Source of the DNA: Bdellovibrionales bacterium
GTDB taxonomy: Bacteria; Bdellovibrionota; UBA1018
Length of the DNA stretch: 7,867 bases
Assembly (NCBI GenBank): GCA_018968995.1
Contig: JAGWZD010000087.1
Location: 1 to 7,867 of the forward strand
Direction of reading: 5' to 3'
The notes under the pieces were generated by a model. The model made no database searches, was not told the origin of the DNA, and saw only the letters and a program-made list of their open reading frames with translations. Shown here piece after piece: positions 5,582 to 7,867 of the stretch. Positions within the stretch are counted from its first letter, which is position 1, and every line of letters starts with the position of its first letter. The position numbers were made by a program, and so were the translations under genes.

Positions 5582-7060
5582 TCACGCGATCACGTCTAGT
5601 CGGTTTGAGGCGATAGCTCTATTTGTGCCACCACCGCCACCTGACCAACCGGACGTTGAACGATTCACAGCTCGTGTCTGAGCCTGCGTTCCAATTCCAC
5701 TATCTGACGATGCCAGTCCGTCCTGCGCCGAATTACCTCGACCACCGGATCCTCCGGAGTTCGAAGAAAAATTCTGCTGACCGGCAACACCTGAACGGTC
5801 TTGACTGGTGTCATTCCCAGAACTTGATGCACTTGATGGCTGTGCTATTTGCACATCCACCTTTGCGAGACTCAAACTCTGCGATGCTAAGCCTTCTCGA
5901 AGACTGCTCATGCTTTCTTCGAGAATACGCTTCGCCTGACTGTCGCTTGCGTGGATCTGAAGACCAACCTCAGATCCAGCTTTACCGCCAGTACTGACCT
6001 TCAAATGGAGCTCACCAAGATGGTCCGGCTTCAGTCGAATACGCATTTCGCCACCATTACCCAACTGCCGAATGCTTTGGGTAATTCCTGCGACTGACTC
6101 ACTAGAAAGTCGGTTCTGAGTCATTGCCCCAGGAACCACTGCACCTTCTAGTTTCAATGCGTTTGGACCCGCCTGAAATGGAATAACGTTAGATCCCATT
6201 TCAGACTTATTAGGCTGCTGACCAAATAACCCCAGAGTGTCAGGTAACTTCGACTTCTTCTCTCTGAGATCAGGTTGCGACCCAATAGCATTGGGCGCTT
6301 TCAGTCCTACACCAGGCAAAGCAAGTGCCTGCTCAGAACCAATCGCTCCTTTTGCCTGCTTCGCAGCTGCCATTGCCTGTCTTGCCGTCACTGCCTCGTT
6401 TGAGTACTGTGACTGCAATCCAGGCTGACCCTGCATCGCCCTTCGAACATCCAGAAAGTCTGCGCTTGCGAGGGAGTTCATCCCCGCTTGCGGCTTTGTG
6501 GATACGCTATCAGGCGATACGTCCTGTCCAAGCTGACCTGAGTAAGCGATCTTCTCATCAGAATTCTCGACCGTGGTAGCGTTCAACTGCTGAAGCAATT
6601 GCTCCAGACCACTTAACGCCCCGGCGGATTCACCTCTCGTTGGAGTCTCGATCAGAGTCTTCTGAAGGGGATGTTTGTTCATGCCCCCTTCAAATACCCA
6701 ATCCTGGCTCCACGGTTTGAGTCCAGCGATATCCACGCCAGTATTCGAACTGACGGTCATCTTCTGAATGAGTGACGATGCTTCAGGACTTCCTCCGGCA
6801 TTTCGTGGGATCAAACGATCTACTTTTCCCGTCGCCAATGCCTGAGTCTTTCCACCCTCTGGTTCAGACTTCGGATTCAGAGCACCAGCTTCAGTTCCAA
6901 ATCCGGTTACCGCTTTAGGATTCTGGACTGACTGTGCGGCAATACTGTCGGCTGCAGCAACTGCTCCTGAGAACTCATCATTCCCGGAATCTTCAGCCTG
7001 TCCAACATTCCAACGCTCTTGTCCTGCACTACTTGATCCAACGCTATTTATTGGTGCCAT
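5582..7060 (-). CDS. fliK: Flagellar hook-length control protein FliK
   Basis: FliK is exported during hook growth, measures hook length and switches the export gate to filament substrates. The 492-residue protein has a long, variable, Gln/Ala/Ser-rich N-terminal and central region (1-320) with no recognisable domain. The conserved flagellar hook-length control domain is at about 323-407, with GGEMRIRLKPDHLGELHLKV (336-355) and a Gln-rich-type helix region, SQAKRILEESMSSLREGL (374-391). A Gly/Ser-rich tail follows (408-480). The start chosen is the ATG at 7060. An upstream in-frame GTG at 7072 lies inside the ribosome site AAAGGAGGTGA and cannot be used with normal spacing. The gene lies 36 bases after the MotE-like gene and 23 before flgD. 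The poorly conserved N-terminal part is normal for FliK. Confidence 0.93.
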   Translation of the reverse strand: MAPINSVGSSSAGQERWNVGQAEDSGNDEFSGAVAAADSIAAQSVQNPKAVTGFGTEAGALNPKSEPEGGKTQALATGKVDRLIPRNAGGSPEASSLIQKMTVSSNTGVDIAGLKPWSQDWVFEGGMNKHPLQKTLIETPTRGESAGALSGLEQLLQQLNATTVENSDEKIAYSGQLGQDVSPDSVSTKPQAGMNSLASADFLDVRRAMQGQPGLQSQYSNEAVTARQAMAAAKQAKGAIGSEQALALPGVGLKAPNAIGSQPDLREKKSKLPDTLGLFGQQPNKSEMGSNVIPFQAGPNALKLEGAVVPGAMTQNRLSSESVAGITQSIRQLGNGGEMRIRLKPDHLGELHLKVSTGGKAGSEVGLQIHASDSQAKRILEESMSSLREGLASQSLSLAKVDVQIAQPSSASSSGNDTSQDRSGVAGQQNFSSNSGGSGGRGNSAQDGLASSDSGIGTQAQTRAVNRSTSGWSGGGGGTNRAIASNRLDVIA

Positions 7061-7068
7061 GGCGCTCC

Positions 7069-7079
7069 TCACCTCCTTT
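7069..7079 (-). promoter_or_regulatory. Ribosome binding site that fixes the fliK start
   Basis: The minus strand reads AAAGGAGGTGA, followed by a second purine run, GAGGAG (7065-7070), 4 bases before the ATG at 7060. Because GTG at 7070-7072 is part of this site, the real start is the ATG, giving MAPINSVGSS as the N-terminus. Confidence 0.8.
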
Positions 7080-7096
7080 CTCGGTTGTCTTCCTAA

Positions 7097-7801
7097 TCAG
7101 AGCTTTTCCTCTTTCTTAGGATTGGTTTCTGGGACCACTCTTGACGAATCTACTGCTACCGGGGTCCCGTTTCCGGATAACAGCTCCATCAACCTCACCG
7201 AGCGCTTCGGCTCCATGATGTTCATGATCTTGGAAAGTTTCGCAGTCGACATTCGGCTCATGGCCTCAACAGCGAGGCGCTCATCCGTCGTCGAAATCAA
7301 TTGAGAGGCCGCCTTTGGCGCCATAGACTCTAGAAGCTCAACAGTTCGCGATATTTTCTCCTCGAACTCCTTTTTCTTCGAGGCATCTACCTTTGAAGCC
7401 TCCGCCCTGTAGCCCTGCAGAGTCTTCATTCGCTCTTCAAGCACTTTTTCACGGACCGTGAGCTCTTGCTCGCGAGCTTGGATAGAGGCCTCGCGCTCCT
7501 CTAAGGTCTTCTTTCGCTGATTAATATCCGCCAGCGCTTGAGTAGGTAGACATGCTGGTATGGAAGCCTGAGCCGTCTGCGGTGGAGTGACTTCAGATTC
7601 TTTTGCCTCTGTGGTTTTTACCTCTGAGCTTTTTGGATCCGAGGTCTTGGCATCGCTCGCCTCTGCTCGCTCCGCCTGAGCGTGAGACAAAGCCAAGGTG
7701 TCTGTGATGGGTTGAGGCCAATTCTCGGCCTCGGGACTCAATCCCAACCAAACCATGAGAAACCCGCTAATTGCAATCAATGGGACGTACACCTTTTTCA
7801 T
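7097..7801 (-). CDS. MotE/YlxF-type flagellar protein with MgtE_N-like C-terminal region
   Basis: The 234-residue protein has one hydrophobic segment at about 5-21 (an uncleaved anchor or signal peptide). A Lys/Ser/Thr/Glu/Ala-rich linker follows (40-80, with imperfect repeats such as KTSDPKSSEVKTTEAKESEV). A charged coiled coil runs about 90-160 (EEREASIQAREQELTVREKV, 101-120). The helical MgtE N-domain-like end (154-210) includes LLESMAPKAASQLI and AVEAMSRMSTAKLSKIMNIM. This layout is that of MotE (a periplasmic stator accessory in alpha-proteobacteria), YlxF of Bacillus and FlbB of spirochetes. The place between fliJ and fliK is that of ylxF. The protein is probably anchored in the inner membrane with the coiled coil outside, near the stator. 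Which of these it equals in function cannot be told from sequence. The start overlaps the fliJ stop (ATGA), a sign of translational coupling. Confidence 0.85.
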   Translation of the reverse strand: MKKVYVPLIAISGFLMVWLGLSPEAENWPQPITDTLALSHAQAERAEASDAKTSDPKSSEVKTTEAKESEVTPPQTAQASIPACLPTQALADINQRKKTLEEREASIQAREQELTVREKVLEERMKTLQGYRAEASKVDASKKKEFEEKISRTVELLESMAPKAASQLISTTDERLAVEAMSRMSTAKLSKIMNIMEPKRSVRLMELLSGNGTPVAVDSSRVVPETNPKKEEKL

Positions 7802-7867
7802 GCCCCAACCTTCTCGCGTGCCGAGCGGATGGAACTCAAGTCGTCCATCTCTTTCATTTCCGCACGA
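7798..7867 (-). CDS. fliJ: C-terminal end of probable FliJ
   Basis: Only the last 22 residues are present: RAEMKEMDDL then SSIRSAREKVGA, ending in TGA. The charged, helical tail with a K-E-M-D-D step resembles the end of FliJ (consensus K-x-x-D-E followed by Arg/Lys-rich residues), the coiled-coil export chaperone that sits in the FliI ATPase ring. The stop overlaps the next start as ATGA (7798-7801). The fliJ-motE/ylxF-fliK order seen in Bacillus and others supports the name. With so little sequence the call rests mostly on context. Confidence 0.6.
   Translation of the reverse strand, partial: RAEMKEMDDLSSIRSAREKVGA

Noticed and set aside
7061..7072. GTG start for FliK four codons upstream
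   Set aside because: The GTG is part of the ribosome binding site itself, so it has no usable spacing; the ATG at 7060 does.

Overview
The window is one stretch of a flagellar gene cluster with every gene on the minus strand. Read in the direction of transcription (high to low coordinates) the order is: end of fliJ, a MotE/YlxF-type MgtE_N-like gene, fliK, flgD, a TIGR02530 (DUF3766) 'flagellar operon protein' gene, flgE, fliL, fliM, fliN, and the start of a gene in the fliO position. The products are the hook cap (FlgD), hook (FlgE), hook-length ruler (FliK), stator/motor membrane accessories (MotE-like, FliL), the C-ring switch (FliM, FliN) and a component of the export gate (FliO). No transposase, phage gene, CRISPR array, tRNA or rRNA was seen, and no gap between genes exceeds 172 bases. 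The plus strand carries only open-frame shadows.

The organism is a flagellated Gram-negative bacterium. Near-even base composition, the FlgE, FliM and FliL sequence style, and the clustering of hook and switch genes suggest Bdellovibrionota or a related former delta-proteobacterial lineage. This is an inference from recalled family resemblance, not from a search. The order also matches the well-known fla/che layout of Bacillus and Clostridium (ylxF-fliK-flgD-flgE-swrD-fliL-fliM-fliY-fliO), but swrD/flbD, motAB and cheY are not present between these genes.

Region by region: 5582-7867 is tightly packed. fliJ and motE overlap by 4 bases (ATGA), motE and fliK are 36 bases apart, and fliK and flgD are 23 apart. 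The 112-base gap downstream of flgD (4376-4487) is AT-rich, with T-tracts phased every 10 bases and an excellent ribosome binding site for the next gene. flgE stands apart: a 172-base leader with two hairpins precedes it, and a 149-base gap with a strong terminator-like hairpin follows it. fliL, fliM and fliN are then closely spaced (27 and 18 bases). A 75-base gap leads to the exported protein in the fliO position, which runs off the left edge.

I found no undescribed system. The points most worth a second look are a four-copy histidine-containing heptad repeat in FliL, the structured leader that seems to set flgE apart, the phased A-tract DNA before the DUF3766 gene, an exported AMIN-like start on the FliO-position protein, a D replacing the last G of the FliM GGxG motif, and a long low-complexity tail on FlgD.
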